Assembly: GCA_002371895.1 (NCBI GenBank)
Contig: DFHM01000003.1
Coordinates: 1-59,402, forward strand
Reading direction: 5' to 3'
Origin: Candidatus Saccharibacteria bacterium UBA3723
GTDB lineage: Bacteria; Patescibacteriota; Saccharimonadia; Saccharimonadales; Saccharimonadaceae
DNA: 59,402 nt
In this document: one piece after another, positions 1-7,333 of the stretch
Position numbering within the stretch: the stretch's first letter is position 1
Layout: the number at the start of each line of letters is the position of its first letter
Made by a program: the position numbers and the translations under genes
The notes under the pieces: generated by a model
The model's input: the letters and a program-made list of their open reading frames with translations, nothing else
What the model was told of the DNA's origin: nothing
The model's database searches: none

Positions 1-293
1 GCGGCACCGGTGATCATGTTCTTAATGTAGTCTGCGTGGCCTGGCATATCTACGTGTGCGTAGTGGCGCTTTTCAGATTCGTACTCCTGGTGGGAAGTAG
101 CGATGGTAATACCACGAGCCTTTTCCTCTGGAGCGTTATCGATCTGATCGTAAGCAACAGGCTTGTTAATCTCGGAAGGAAGTCTCTTCGCGAGAACAGC
201 AGTGATAGCAGCCGTCAAAGTGGTTTTACCGTGGTCAACGTGGCCCATGGTACCGACATTGATATGTGGCTTGCTACGGTCAAAATCTGCCAT
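1..293 (-). CDS. tuf: Elongation factor Tu, N-terminal part (gene runs off the window)
   Basis: This is the N-terminal 97 residues of EF-Tu, the GTPase that delivers aminoacyl-tRNA to the ribosome. The reading shows the P-loop GHVDHGKTT near residue 18, the switch region with RGITI, and the DMPGHADY G3 motif, all collinear with EF-Tu. The start at 293 is preceded by an AAGGAG Shine-Dalgarno with about 9 nt spacing. The rest of the gene lies to the left of the window. The gene belongs to the str group (rpsL, rpsG, fusA, tuf), but here it has its own promoter and a leader hairpin, because an opposite-strand gene separates it from fusA. Confidence 0.97.
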   Translation of the reverse strand, partial: MADFDRSKPHINVGTMGHVDHGKTTLTAAITAVLAKRLPSEINKPVAYDQIDNAPEEKARGITIATSHQEYESEKRHYAHVDMPGHADYIKNMITGA

Positions 294-325
294 AGTTTAT
301 ATTTCTCCTTTATATTGTTAATAAA

Positions 326-398
326 TTTTGGGCACTAATATTAACCAGCCCAAAAGTCTATATGTGATTATTTTATTATATTTTGCCAATTGTGTAAA
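326..398 (-). promoter_or_regulatory. tuf promoter and 5' leader stem-loop
   Basis: The -35 box TTTACA (393-398) and -10 box TAAAAT (370-375) are 17 bp apart. A perfect 8-bp stem TTTTGGGC/GCCCAAAA (326-333 with 348-355) lies in the leader a few nucleotides after the predicted start near 363. It precedes the Shine-Dalgarno at about 301-308. No terminator-like U-run follows the stem. Confidence 0.6.
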
Positions 399-441
399 GC
401 GAAAAACCTGAAATTACAGATTATTTTGAGCCTAATTCTTA

Positions 442-470
442 TTGACTACATTTAGTGTTTATTTTATAAT
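442..470 (+). promoter_or_regulatory. Sigma-70-type promoter for the 118-residue gene at 554
   Basis: TTGACT (442-447), 17 bp, TATAAT (465-470). It predicts a leader of about 76 nt that contains a UUCG-capped hairpin (TGAATC-TTCG-GATTCA, 513-528) and ends in AGGAGG ahead of the ATG. Confidence 0.75.
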
Positions 471-553
471 TTATGCACTATTGCTCTTTAAGTAGTAGGA
501 GTTGCGTTAACGTGAATCTTCGGATTCATTTTCCTTTTGTATAGGAGGAAGAA

Positions 554-910
554 ATGTCGACTTTTATTATCCTGTTGTTTGTGCTTCTTGGTATCTGTGT
601 CGCCGTCGCTGAATTCTCTGGTGGTGGTCAGGCCTATCAGCTGAAGCAGAAATGCGTCTGCCGTCGTCGGAGTGATTATCTCGTCGCATACATCGATTGC
701 AAGGCGGTTTTCCCGCCCAGAAGTAATACTCCCGATACCCTCGGCGAGGTAGCCTCTGAACTGTTGCATGACTGCGTCGACTTCGATGAAGATATGAATT
801 CGGTCTGCGTCTATACGCGAGACTACATCAAAAAAGGCCTTCGCCGCGAAATCATTGACCATGGTGGCCGTATCAAGCATCTTAGCGTAAAAGTCTCTTG
901 GTATGTGTGA
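554..910 (+). CDS. Small secreted or membrane-anchored protein, function unknown
   Basis: The 118-residue protein starts with a hydrophobic segment (about residues 3-19) and then a polar, Cys-containing part with a CVC-RRR stretch near residues 34-39. I do not recognise a family. The start is well supported by AGGAGG 6 nt upstream, a consensus promoter at 442-470 and a terminator right after the stop. The overlapping reading on the other strand has none of these. The gene sits on the opposite strand between fusA and tuf, a place where most bacteria have no gene. It could be a small envelope protein or a secreted peptide. Without relatives the call stays open. Confidence 0.75.
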   Translation: MSTFIILLFVLLGICVAVAEFSGGGQAYQLKQKCVCRRRSDYLVAYIDCKAVFPPRSNTPDTLGEVASELLHDCVDFDEDMNSVCVYTRDYIKKGLRREIIDHGGRIKHLSVKVSWYV

Positions 911-931
911 CTTGCAACTTCTTTGCTCCAC

Positions 932-957
932 CCCTCCCCAACGGGAGGGCTTTTTTA
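932..957 (+). terminator. Rho-independent terminator after the 554-910 gene
   Basis: Stem CCCTCCC/GGGAGGG (932-938 with 943-949), a four-base loop, then TTTTTT after one C. Confidence 0.85.
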
Positions 958-974
958 TGTTTTTTATCCCTCCG

Positions 975-1006
975 CACAAAAAGACCGCCCCTTTACGAGC
1001 GGTCTT
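975..1006 (-). terminator. fusA terminator
   Basis: Read on the minus strand: stem AAGACCGC/GCGGTCTT (981-988 with 999-1006), followed by TTTTTGTG. It faces the plus-strand terminator at 932-957. Confidence 0.85.
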
Positions 1007-1015
1007 ATTTGCTAA

Positions 1016-3109
1016 CTACTTGGAGTTGCGCTTCTCTATAATCTCTTGAGCGATGTTCGGTGGAACTTCCTCATAACCATGGAGCTCCATAGTGGAAGCC
1101 GCACGACCCTGGGACATACCACGAAGGTCGGAGGTGTAACCAAACATATTTGCTAGAGGTACGAAGCCGGTGATGACCTTAACGCCATTGTCGCGATCTT
1201 CCATCGCGTCGATGCGGCCACGGCGAGAGTTCAAATCACCAATCACGTCACCCATGAAGTCTTCTGGGGTAGTAATTTCAATCTTCATAACTGGCTCAAG
1301 AAGAACTGGTTTAGCTTTCTTGATACCTTCGCGAGTTGCGAGTACACCAGCAAGGTGGAACGCGAGCTCGGAGGAGTCGACATCGTGGTAGGAACCATCA
1401 TAGAGGGTAGCTTTTACGTCGAGTACTGGATAACCAGCAATAACACCACCTTCGAGAGTTTCCTTGATACCTTCCATAACTGGCTTGCGATATTCGAGAG
1501 GCACTACACCACCCTTAATCATATCGACAAATTCGAAGCCCTTACCTGGCTCATTTGGCTCAAACTTGACCCAAACGTCACCGTACTGACCACGACCACC
1601 GGACTGCTTGATGTGCTTACCTTGAGCTTCGGCGGTACCACGAATGGTTTCGCGGTAGGCGACCTGTGGCTCACCAGTGTTACATTCAACGTTAAATTCG
1701 CGTTTCAAGCGGTCGATAATAATATCGAGGTGAAGCTCGCCCATACCAGAAATAATGGTCTGGCCGGATTCTTCGTCGGTGTGAACCTTGAAGGTTGGGT
1801 CTTCTTCTGCGAGCTTGCCGAGACCGATTGCCATCTTTTCCTGATCGGCTTTGGACTTTGGCTCAACGGCAATAGATACTGGTGGTTCTGGGAATTCGAT
1901 AGATTCGAGATGAATCGGATGTGCTGGATCACAAAGTGTGGTACCAGTAGTGGTATCCTTGAGACCGACAACTGCAGCGATGTCGCCAGCACCAATCTCG
2001 GTGATATCTTCGCGCTTATCGGCAAACATGCGTACGAGGCGGCCTACGCGTTCCTTGTTGCCAGTAGTGGCGTTTAGGATGTAGGAACCAGCTTCGAGCT
2101 TACCAGAGTAAACGCGGATGAAAATGAGCTTACCGACGAATGGATCGGTTGCAATCTTGAATGCGAGAGCGGTAAGAGGTTCTTTTTCATCGCTATGGCG
2201 AACGATGTCTTCACCGGTCTTAGGGTTCTTACCAAGAATGGCTGGAATATCAGTTGGGGCTGGCAAGAAGTCAGTAACGAGGTCGAGAACCTTCTCTACG
2301 ATGACACCACGGCCATCACCACCGGTGACTAGGAAGAACTGACCATCAATCACGCGCTTGCGGAGAGCGGATTTGAGTTCGTCTACGGTAATTGCATCTT
2401 CGCCTTCGCTGAAGTATTTCTCCATGAGGGCTTCGTCAGCCTGGACAGCTTCTTCAACGAGCATCGAGCGGTAGTTCTTGGCTTTCTCAACCATATCGGC
2501 TGGAATTTCGCCCTGAACGAGCTCATGATCAGCATAATCTTTGTAAGTGTAGGCCTTCATGTCGATAAGGTCTACGACGCCGCAGATATCCTTTTCGAAA
2601 CCGATTGGAAGGTGAATTGCGAAAGCGTTCTTGGAAAGACGCTTGTGAATAGATTCGAGGGACTTGTAGAAGTCGCCACCGATTTGGTTGATCTTGTTAA
2701 TGAAGCAAACGCGTGGAACGCCGTACTTGTCTGCCTGGCGCCAAACGGTTTCAGACTGAGCTTCGACACCCATCTTACCATCGAATACTACGACGGCACC
2801 ATCGAGAACACGAAGAGAGCGCTCTACCTCTGCGGTAAAGTCGATGTGGCCTGGGGTATCGATAATGTTGATTTTGTGACCCTTCCAGTAAGCGGTAACA
2901 GCTGCGGAAGTAATAGTAATACCACGTTCCTTTTCCTGTTCCATCCAGTCAGTAGTAGCACCACCGGTGTCACCCTTAACTAGGTCAATTTTGTGTTTGA
3001 GACCGGTACGATAAAGAATCGCCTCGGAGGTGGTAGTCTTACCCGCGTCGATATGGGCAATGATACCGATGTTCCTATACTTCGATAGGTCTGTAACTTT
3101 TTCTGCCAT
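1016..3109 (-). CDS. fusA: Elongation factor G
   Basis: A 697-residue translational GTPase that drives translocation, normal length for EF-G. It shows the P-loop AHIDAGKTTT near residue 18, DTPGHIDF (G3), NKIN (G4), and the domain IV/V sequence with GYTSDLRG near the end. The start at 3109 has AAGGAATTAT before the ATG. Downstream is a strong terminator. Upstream, on the rpsG side, a small membrane gene and a GH13 enzyme stand where rpsG-fusA is normally contiguous. fusA must therefore be expressed from its own promoter in 3110-3210. That leader holds two short stems (GCTT/AAGC and GCAA/TTGC). Confidence 0.98.
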   Translation of the reverse strand: MAEKVTDLSKYRNIGIIAHIDAGKTTTSEAILYRTGLKHKIDLVKGDTGGATTDWMEQEKERGITITSAAVTAYWKGHKINIIDTPGHIDFTAEVERSLRVLDGAVVVFDGKMGVEAQSETVWRQADKYGVPRVCFINKINQIGGDFYKSLESIHKRLSKNAFAIHLPIGFEKDICGVVDLIDMKAYTYKDYADHELVQGEIPADMVEKAKNYRSMLVEEAVQADEALMEKYFSEGEDAITVDELKSALRKRVIDGQFFLVTGGDGRGVIVEKVLDLVTDFLPAPTDIPAILGKNPKTGEDIVRHSDEKEPLTALAFKIATDPFVGKLIFIRVYSGKLEAGSYILNATTGNKERVGRLVRMFADKREDITEIGAGDIAAVVGLKDTTTGTTLCDPAHPIHLESIEFPEPPVSIAVEPKSKADQEKMAIGLGKLAEEDPTFKVHTDEESGQTIISGMGELHLDIIIDRLKREFNVECNTGEPQVAYRETIRGTAEAQGKHIKQSGGRGQYGDVWVKFEPNEPGKGFEFVDMIKGGVVPLEYRKPVMEGIKETLEGGVIAGYPVLDVKATLYDGSYHDVDSSELAFHLAGVLATREGIKKAKPVLLEPVMKIEITTPEDFMGDVIGDLNSRRGRIDAMEDRDNGVKVITGFVPLANMFGYTSDLRGMSQGRAASTMELHGYEEVPPNIAQEIIEKRNSK

Positions 3110-3210
3110 ATAATTCCTTATTATTTTTTAGACAATAGCAATAATTGCTTCATTAAAGCTTTCTATAATATTAACATATTTCCGACAAGCTGTAAAAGGG
3201 TTTTAAGCAA

Positions 3211-3239
3211 AGAAAATGCTCCGGCGCGCAGGCCGGAGC
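3211..3239 (-). terminator. Terminator after the small membrane gene
   Basis: Stem GCTCCGGC/GCCGGAGC (3218-3225 with 3232-3239). On the minus strand it is followed by ATTTTCTTT. Confidence 0.75.
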
Positions 3240-3256
3240 GGAGTTGAGTAGCATTG

Positions 3257-3499
3257 CTACTTCAGATGGTTGACGATACTTCTTGCACAAGAGCCGACAA
3301 TAACGGCGCCATCACGAACAGTTTCAAATCCGATCTTAGCCAAACCAATAGCGGCGAGACCTCCCACGGCTAAACCCGTGAAGAAGATTGTTTCGAAAGC
3401 AACTGCGCCAGCAGTCTTTTTCACCTCCTCGGTATTGATGTGGACACCATCGTCCTCTTTTACGAAGTACTTATCGCTCAGTTTCTTAATACCCTTCAT
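3257..3499 (-). CDS. Small glycine-rich membrane protein, function unknown
   Basis: An 80-residue protein beginning MKGIKKLSDKYF. A charged N-terminal half (to about residue 28) is followed by a hydrophobic, Gly/Ala-rich stretch (about residues 31-56) and a short tail with one Cys. The start at 3499 is preferred over an in-frame upstream start at 3592 because GGAGGTG lies 5 nt before it and the promoter at 3564-3592 places the transcript start near 3557, after the longer start. It has its own promoter and terminator, so it is a one-gene transcript inserted between the GH13 gene and fusA. No family is recognised. Confidence 0.7.
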   Translation of the reverse strand: MKGIKKLSDKYFVKEDDGVHINTEEVKKTAGAVAFETIFFTGLAVGGLAAIGLAKIGFETVRDGAVIVGSCARSIVNHLK

Positions 3500-3563
3500 T
3501 CTTTCACCTCCGAGTATTTTTGCGTGAGCCCCATCAAAAGGTACTCTGTTGACAGATACTTCC

Positions 3564-3592
3564 ATTATAGCACAGATTTGGCGTTTTGTCAA
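3564..3592 (-). promoter_or_regulatory. Perfect-consensus sigma-70 promoter
   Basis: TTGACA (3592-3587), 17 bp, TATAAT (3569-3564) on the minus strand. Its -35 box overlaps the stop codon of the GH13 gene. The predicted RNA begins with a stem-loop (GTATCTG / CAGAGTAC with one bulged G) before a GGAGGTG Shine-Dalgarno. Confidence 0.85.
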
Positions 3593-5013
3593 GATGGACG
3601 GGTCGTGATGATGGTCTGACCAAGGTCGTTCTTTAGAGTAGACGGCGTCTTGCAGCTAAAGTCTAGATGAACCGAATAGTATTTCCCTTTATATACGCGA
3701 TCAAAGTCGAATACGCCTTTATTTGTGGTTTTTCGGACCCTTAAAGCGCCTTCCGCAATAACAATGTCCTCGCGCCAAAGCTTGATGAGTTTACGATAGA
3801 AATTTAGCACGGAGTCTGGATTATGATCTTGCAAAACATAATCCGCCCAGTCGATTGGCTGGCGCGCATTATCGCGCGAGCTTTTCTTTACGATACGCAT
3901 TGCTTGCGCTTTGGTTTTTCCTTCTTTGCGGAGGCGTTGGTACATCTGACGTGACTGCACGCCAGGATAATCATCGATATTGTCGCTGAGTTCCGGATTC
4001 TTTAGGCCCAACTCTTGCCCCTGATAAATACATGGATTATAGCTTGGCAATAAGAATTCCAGCATCGCGAGAACCTTTGGATCTGTGTCAAAACGACTAA
4101 CGGCGCGTGGCGTATCATGCGTCTCTAGTGCCATCGAAAATTTCTTTTCTGGTGTCCACTTGGCTAGCTTCTTGAACCAGTGCTTATAATGGATCTTTTG
4201 GATTTTGTCTTTCATCGAGAAGATAGTATCCGCCGCATCAAGCGTGCCGATATTGAAGCTAGCATCAAAGGCCTTGCGCGTAAGCTCACGAAACTTCGCC
4301 TTGCTCATGAAGTCGCCGCCGACCGGTTCCGCAACCGTAAATATTTTTTCGTTGCTAAATAATTTCTCGAGAATGTCGACGGTTTGCGTAGTCTGATAGT
4401 AATTAAAGAAGCCAGCAATCCTCGGCAAATAGCCGGGCTTGAAGGCGCTGTCTGCTAGGATATTTGCGGAATCTACGCGAAAGCCAGCCACGCCGCGACT
4501 AGACCAAAAATGAATGATATTTTTGAACTCTTTGACGACACGTGGATTGTAAAAGTTTAAATCTGGCTGTGTTTTGTCGTATAGATGCAGGTAATATTTG
4601 CCACGAATCTGATCATAGTCGAAGGCCGGTCCGCCAAAGAATGAATTCCAGTTTAATGGCTTGTCTCGCCAGACGTAATAATCCTTGTACCAAGGGTCGT
4701 GTTTTTCCGAGGCTTTAAACCATTCATGCTCGGAAGAAGTATGATTTAGTACCAAATCCAACAAAACGCCGATGTTATATTTATCGCAAACTGATACCAA
4801 GTGGCGGAAGTCGACCATATTGCCAAAACGCGGATCAATCTTGCGGTAATCTGCCACGTCATAGCCGCCATCAACCCAAGGACTCAAAAAGATAGGGCTC
4901 AGCCAAATATAATCTACGTCCAACTTTGCAATGAGGGGGATTTTGTCTGCAATGTCTCTGAGCGTACCGATTGCGGTTGGGTAGATTTGATAAATAAGCT
5001 TATGCTTACTCAT
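3589..5013 (-). CDS. GH13-family alpha-glucosidase / alpha-amylase-like enzyme
   Basis: A 474-residue alpha-amylase-superfamily hydrolase of the oligo-1,6-glucosidase/trehalose-synthase type. Visible GH13 motifs are DLVLNH (residues 86-91), GFRVD with the nucleophile D181, the acid/base E229 in VAEP, and HD at 299-300 in place of the usual NHD. YDVADY near residue 51 is typical of the glucosidase subgroup. The C-terminal beta-domain is short. The predicted product acts on malto- or isomalto-oligosaccharides in the cytoplasm (no signal peptide) and would pair with the GT35 phosphorylase at 19050. It lies between rpsG and the small gene before fusA. It has no Shine-Dalgarno: an extended -10 box ends 6 nt before the ATG. 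Confidence 0.92.
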   Translation of the reverse strand: MSKHKLIYQIYPTAIGTLRDIADKIPLIAKLDVDYIWLSPIFLSPWVDGGYDVADYRKIDPRFGNMVDFRHLVSVCDKYNIGVLLDLVLNHTSSEHEWFKASEKHDPWYKDYYVWRDKPLNWNSFFGGPAFDYDQIRGKYYLHLYDKTQPDLNFYNPRVVKEFKNIIHFWSSRGVAGFRVDSANILADSAFKPGYLPRIAGFFNYYQTTQTVDILEKLFSNEKIFTVAEPVGGDFMSKAKFRELTRKAFDASFNIGTLDAADTIFSMKDKIQKIHYKHWFKKLAKWTPEKKFSMALETHDTPRAVSRFDTDPKVLAMLEFLLPSYNPCIYQGQELGLKNPELSDNIDDYPGVQSRQMYQRLRKEGKTKAQAMRIVKKSSRDNARQPIDWADYVLQDHNPDSVLNFYRKLIKLWREDIVIAEGALRVRKTTNKGVFDFDRVYKGKYYSVHLDFSCKTPSTLKNDLGQTIITTRPS

Positions 5014-5019
5014 ACTAAA

Positions 5020-5028
5020 ATTTTAGCA
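5020..5028 (-). promoter_or_regulatory. Extended -10 box giving a leaderless GH13 transcript
   Basis: TGCTAAAAT on the minus strand, six bases (TTTAGT) before the ATG at 5013, immediately after the rpsG terminator. The predicted start of RNA falls on or next to the A of the ATG. Confidence 0.65.
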
Positions 5029-5060
5029 CAAAAATATCTCCCCCGAATTGGAGGAGATAT
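5029..5060 (-). terminator. rpsL-rpsG operon terminator
   Basis: Stem ATATCTCC/GGAGATAT (5034-5041 with 5053-5060), followed on the minus strand by TTTTTG. Confidence 0.8.
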
Positions 5061-5076
5061 TCTGAATCGATTGCGA

Positions 5077-5556
5077 TTAGGCGCGAGCAAAGTGTGCGAA
5101 TGCACGGTTTGCTTCTGCCATGCGATGACAATCTTCCTTCTTCTTGAAGGCTGCACCTGCTTCATTGTAGGCGTCAACGATTTCTGCTTCGAGGCGCTTT
5201 GCGTAGCTCATACCAGAGCGTGCGCGAGCGGCCTGTACGAGCCAGCTCATTGCAAAGTGAAGTTGGCGATGGCCTGCAATTGGGAATGGAATCTGGTAGT
5301 TAGCACCACCAACACGGCGGGACTTAACTTCGAAATCTGGGCTAACGTTCTTGATAGCCTGTTCGAGTACCTCTACTGGGTTCTCACTCTTCAATTTCTT
5401 TGCAGCACCTTCGATTGCTTCGTATACTGCGCGCTCAGCGGCATGTTTTTTGCCGTCAAGCATGGACTTGTTAATCAAACGCTGTACGAGAACGCTCTGA
5501 TACTTGCGATCTGGCATAACTTTGCGTTGCAAGCTAGAAGTAACTTTACGTGGCAT
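5077..5556 (-). CDS. rpsG: 30S ribosomal protein S7
   Basis: 159 residues, usual length for S7, the primary 16S rRNA-binding protein that nucleates the 30S head. It opens MPRK and shows the S7 core VQRLINKSMLDGKKHAAE and RRVGGANYQIP. It follows rpsL with a 2-nt gap and shares its transcript. The operon ends at the terminator right after it instead of continuing into fusA. Confidence 0.98.
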   Translation of the reverse strand: MPRKVTSSLQRKVMPDRKYQSVLVQRLINKSMLDGKKHAAERAVYEAIEGAAKKLKSENPVEVLEQAIKNVSPDFEVKSRRVGGANYQIPFPIAGHRQLHFAMSWLVQAARARSGMSYAKRLEAEIVDAYNEAGAAFKKKEDCHRMAEANRAFAHFARA

Positions 5557-5558
5557 AA

Positions 5559-5972
5559 CTACTTATCCTCCTTCTTTGCACCGTACTTAGAACGGCCTTG
5601 CTTGCGACCCTGTACACCTTGAAGATCCAAAGTACCACGAACGATGTGATAGCGGACACCTGGAAGATCAGGAACACGACCACCACGTACGAGCACTACT
5701 GCGTGCTCCTGGAGGTTGTGACCTTCACCGCCAATGTATGCCCAAACTTCCTGACCGTTGGTAAGGCGAACACGAGCGACCTTACGCAAAGCGGAGTTTG
5801 GTTTCTTTGGGGTTTTGGTAGTTACCTTAACGCAGACACCACGCTTGAGTGGAGCGGCCTGCTTGTAGTAACGAGTCTTGAGCGTATTCACGATAGAACC
5901 CAAAGCTGGAGCGGAGCTCTTCTTTGCGGCTTTTTTGCGTGGCTTACGCACTAATTGATTGATTGTAGGCAC
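5559..5972 (-). CDS. rpsL: 30S ribosomal protein S12 with an N-terminal insertion and a Pro at the streptomycin site
   Basis: 137 residues, against 124 in E. coli. The extra length lies around residues 25-41. The decoding-centre motifs TPKKPNSALRK and GGEGHNLQEH are intact. The residue equivalent to E. coli Lys87 is proline (P101, in GGRVPDLPG), next to the conserved Asp88-equivalent. The start is GTG at 5972, with AAGGA about 6 nt before it. In E. coli and mycobacteria, substitutions at Lys87/88 give streptomycin resistance or dependence, so this native change is functionally relevant. The gene is first in the opened str operon. Confidence 0.97.
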   Translation of the reverse strand: MPTINQLVRKPRKKAAKKSSAPALGSIVNTLKTRYYKQAAPLKRGVCVKVTTKTPKKPNSALRKVARVRLTNGQEVWAYIGGEGHNLQEHAVVLVRGGRVPDLPGVRYHIVRGTLDLQGVQGRKQGRSKYGAKKEDK

Positions 5973-6094
5973 AAAAAATCCTTTTCTCTTGATTAAATTT
6001 ATTGCTGTAATAGAACCCTGTTGTCCAGCATTAACAAACAGAGTTCACGAAACTCTTGGGAGTATTTTAGCACTTTCCTGCAAAATATTCAAGC

Positions 6095-6122
6095 AAGAAA
6101 AAGGAGAGCTTTACAGCTCTCC
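6095..6122 (-). terminator. Terminator overlapping the stop of the HNH-like gene
   Basis: Stem GGAGAGCT/AGCTCTCC (6103-6110 with 6115-6122), followed on the minus strand by TTTTTCTTG. The TAA stop codon is inside the hairpin. Confidence 0.8.
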
Positions 6123-6503
6123 GGTATGGTTTTCCAGGAACTCTCTTTGCCTGCGCAACATGGTCTTCAACCAGTAACTGTGCGCGTCGCCGTAACTAAG
6201 CCTAGATTCAAGCCATTTGATCTTCTCAATTGGTTTCATCTTTTTGATGGCTCGTTCGTTCTTTTCGAATTCCCTACAAAGGTACTTTAAGGTTTTCTTG
6301 CTTGGAAGTTTATCCATATATACATACCCGCCGAGTTTGGGGTCAATCTCGTCGTGGAGTTGTTTATGGACGTCGCGATTAATCTTCATCACAAAACCGC
6401 TACGAAGCACTCTACCTTCCAGCCCCAAGCGTAGCCATGCGCGTTCTGGGTAGAGTATATGATGCTTGTTGCGGTGGGTTGTGTGGGGTTTGACCTTTTC
6501 CAT
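6111..6503 (-). CDS. HNH-like small protein, function unknown
   Basis: A 130-residue basic protein. Its N-terminal half has NKHHILYPERAW (from about residue 12), and near residue 46 a HKQLH motif. The spacing of a His pair and a later HxxLH recalls HNH-type metal-binding folds, but there are no cysteines and the catalytic set is not complete, so nuclease activity is only a guess. The C-terminal half is helical and rich in Lys and Glu. It is a single-gene unit with its own promoter (TAAAAT at 6551-6546), a leader hairpin at 6520-6535 and a terminator embedded in the stop. Confidence 0.55.
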   Translation of the reverse strand: MEKVKPHTTHRNKHHILYPERAWLRLGLEGRVLRSGFVMKINRDVHKQLHDEIDPKLGGYVYMDKLPSKKTLKYLCREFEKNERAIKKMKPIEKIKWLESRLSYGDAHSYWLKTMLRRQREFLENHTGEL

Positions 6504-6519
6504 TCATGCACCACCGTCC

Positions 6520-6551
6520 TTTCCATGCCTGGAAAACTGATGTCTATTTTA
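6520..6551 (-). promoter_or_regulatory. -10 box and leader stem-loop of the HNH-like gene
   Basis: TAAAAT (6551-6546). The predicted RNA starts near 6539. A TTTCC/GGAAA hairpin (6535-6520, loop of six) follows at once and precedes the AAAGGACGGTGG region before the ATG. Confidence 0.5.
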
Positions 6552-6564
6552 GACCCTTTTAAAG

Positions 6565-6593
6565 AGTTTCGAAAGCCCCGCTAGAGCGGGGCT
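6565..6593 (-). terminator. Terminator-like hairpin after the ppGpp hydrolase gene
   Basis: Strong stem AGCCCCGC/GCGGGGCT (6574-6581 with 6586-6593), loop TAGA. The following minus-strand sequence TTCGAAACTCTTT is only weakly U-rich. Confidence 0.65.
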
Positions 6594-6598
6594 ACTCT

Positions 6599-7258
6599 TC
6601 AAGACATCGTGTTCAATGGTATGTTGTGCGTCAGCGCCAGATGGTCATTGATGGCGCAAAGTCCAACCGAAAGCACGTAAAGCATCTTGTGATACTTCTC
6701 GTACTTTTCTAGATCAAGTGCACTGTGGATTGCTGGCAGCAGCCAGCGATGTGTCTCAAGTACGTTCTTGACGACGTTCGCCTCGGGTAATTCCTCGGCC
6801 GTAGTCAGATTGTGGTAACGGTCGATTGCCTTGCAGACCAAAGCGTCAGGGTACTCGATAAGATGTGCGTAGGTTAGTGTTTTTGCGACTACTTTCTTGT
6901 ACTTCTTTTCTGCCTCGGTGTCGTCATCTTTAAAATCGTATACGAACGTAAGATGTTTTACGCCGCGCTGGACGTTCGGGTTAAATGGAAGCTGTTCCGG
7001 CTCCACACCGCAGTCCTCGCAGACATCATGCAAAAGCGCAATACAAATCTGGTCTTCAGTGTCGGCGCCAAGCGCAATACCAAAGTTCGCGACGAAGAGC
7101 GGATGAACAATAAACGGCTGGCCGTTTAGTCTTTTCTGTCCTTCGTGTTTTTCCCATGCATATTCCAATGCACGTTGAGCTTCGGTCATCTTATGTTCTT
7201 TAAAATATTTTTCGAGACGACGTCTTAAGACATGCTCGTCATAACCATATTGATACAT
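6599..7258 (-). CDS. Single-domain RelA/SpoT-type HD hydrolase (small alarmone hydrolase)
   Basis: 219 residues containing only the HD metal-dependent hydrolase domain of RelA/SpoT proteins. Visible are H38 in KHEGQKR, H52 in VHP, H77-D78 with E81-D82 in LLHDVCED, and D146/N150 in DRYHN. These match the metal- and ppGpp-contacting positions of SpoT-HD and MESH1. There is no synthetase, TGS or ACT domain. It would remove the 3' pyrophosphate from ppGpp in the cytoplasm. NADPH phosphatase activity, as reported for MESH1, is an alternative. The start has GAGGTGATCGT before the ATG. It is a single-gene unit with its own promoter and leader hairpin. Confidence 0.85.
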   Translation of the reverse strand: MYQYGYDEHVLRRRLEKYFKEHKMTEAQRALEYAWEKHEGQKRLNGQPFIVHPLFVANFGIALGADTEDQICIALLHDVCEDCGVEPEQLPFNPNVQRGVKHLTFVYDFKDDDTEAEKKYKKVVAKTLTYAHLIEYPDALVCKAIDRYHNLTTAEELPEANVVKNVLETHRWLLPAIHSALDLEKYEKYHKMLYVLSVGLCAINDHLALTHNIPLNTMS

Positions 7259-7285
7259 ACGATCACCTCTTTCCTCAAAATGTGC

Positions 7286-7333
7286 AACCTCTATGGTTCT
7301 GGGGATTATATAAGATTATTTGTTTTTGCGCAA
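7286..7333 (-). promoter_or_regulatory. Promoter and leader hairpin of the ppGpp hydrolase gene
   Basis: TTGCGC (7333-7328), 17 bp, TATAAT (7310-7305). The hairpin AACC/GGTT (7298-7286, loop of five) lies at the predicted 5' end. The -35 box is inside the end of the upstream membrane-protein gene. Confidence 0.6.

Noticed and set aside
488..979. Minus-strand reading opposite the 554-910 gene
   Set aside because: No Shine-Dalgarno or promoter on that strand, and it runs through the plus-strand terminator, while the plus-strand gene has all signals.
1355..2077. 240-codon plus-strand reading opposite fusA
   Set aside because: fusA on the minus strand is unambiguous; the reading is its shadow.
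4801..5622. 273-codon plus-strand reading opposite GH13, rpsG and rpsL
   Set aside because: It crosses three real genes and two intergenic gaps and has no start signals.
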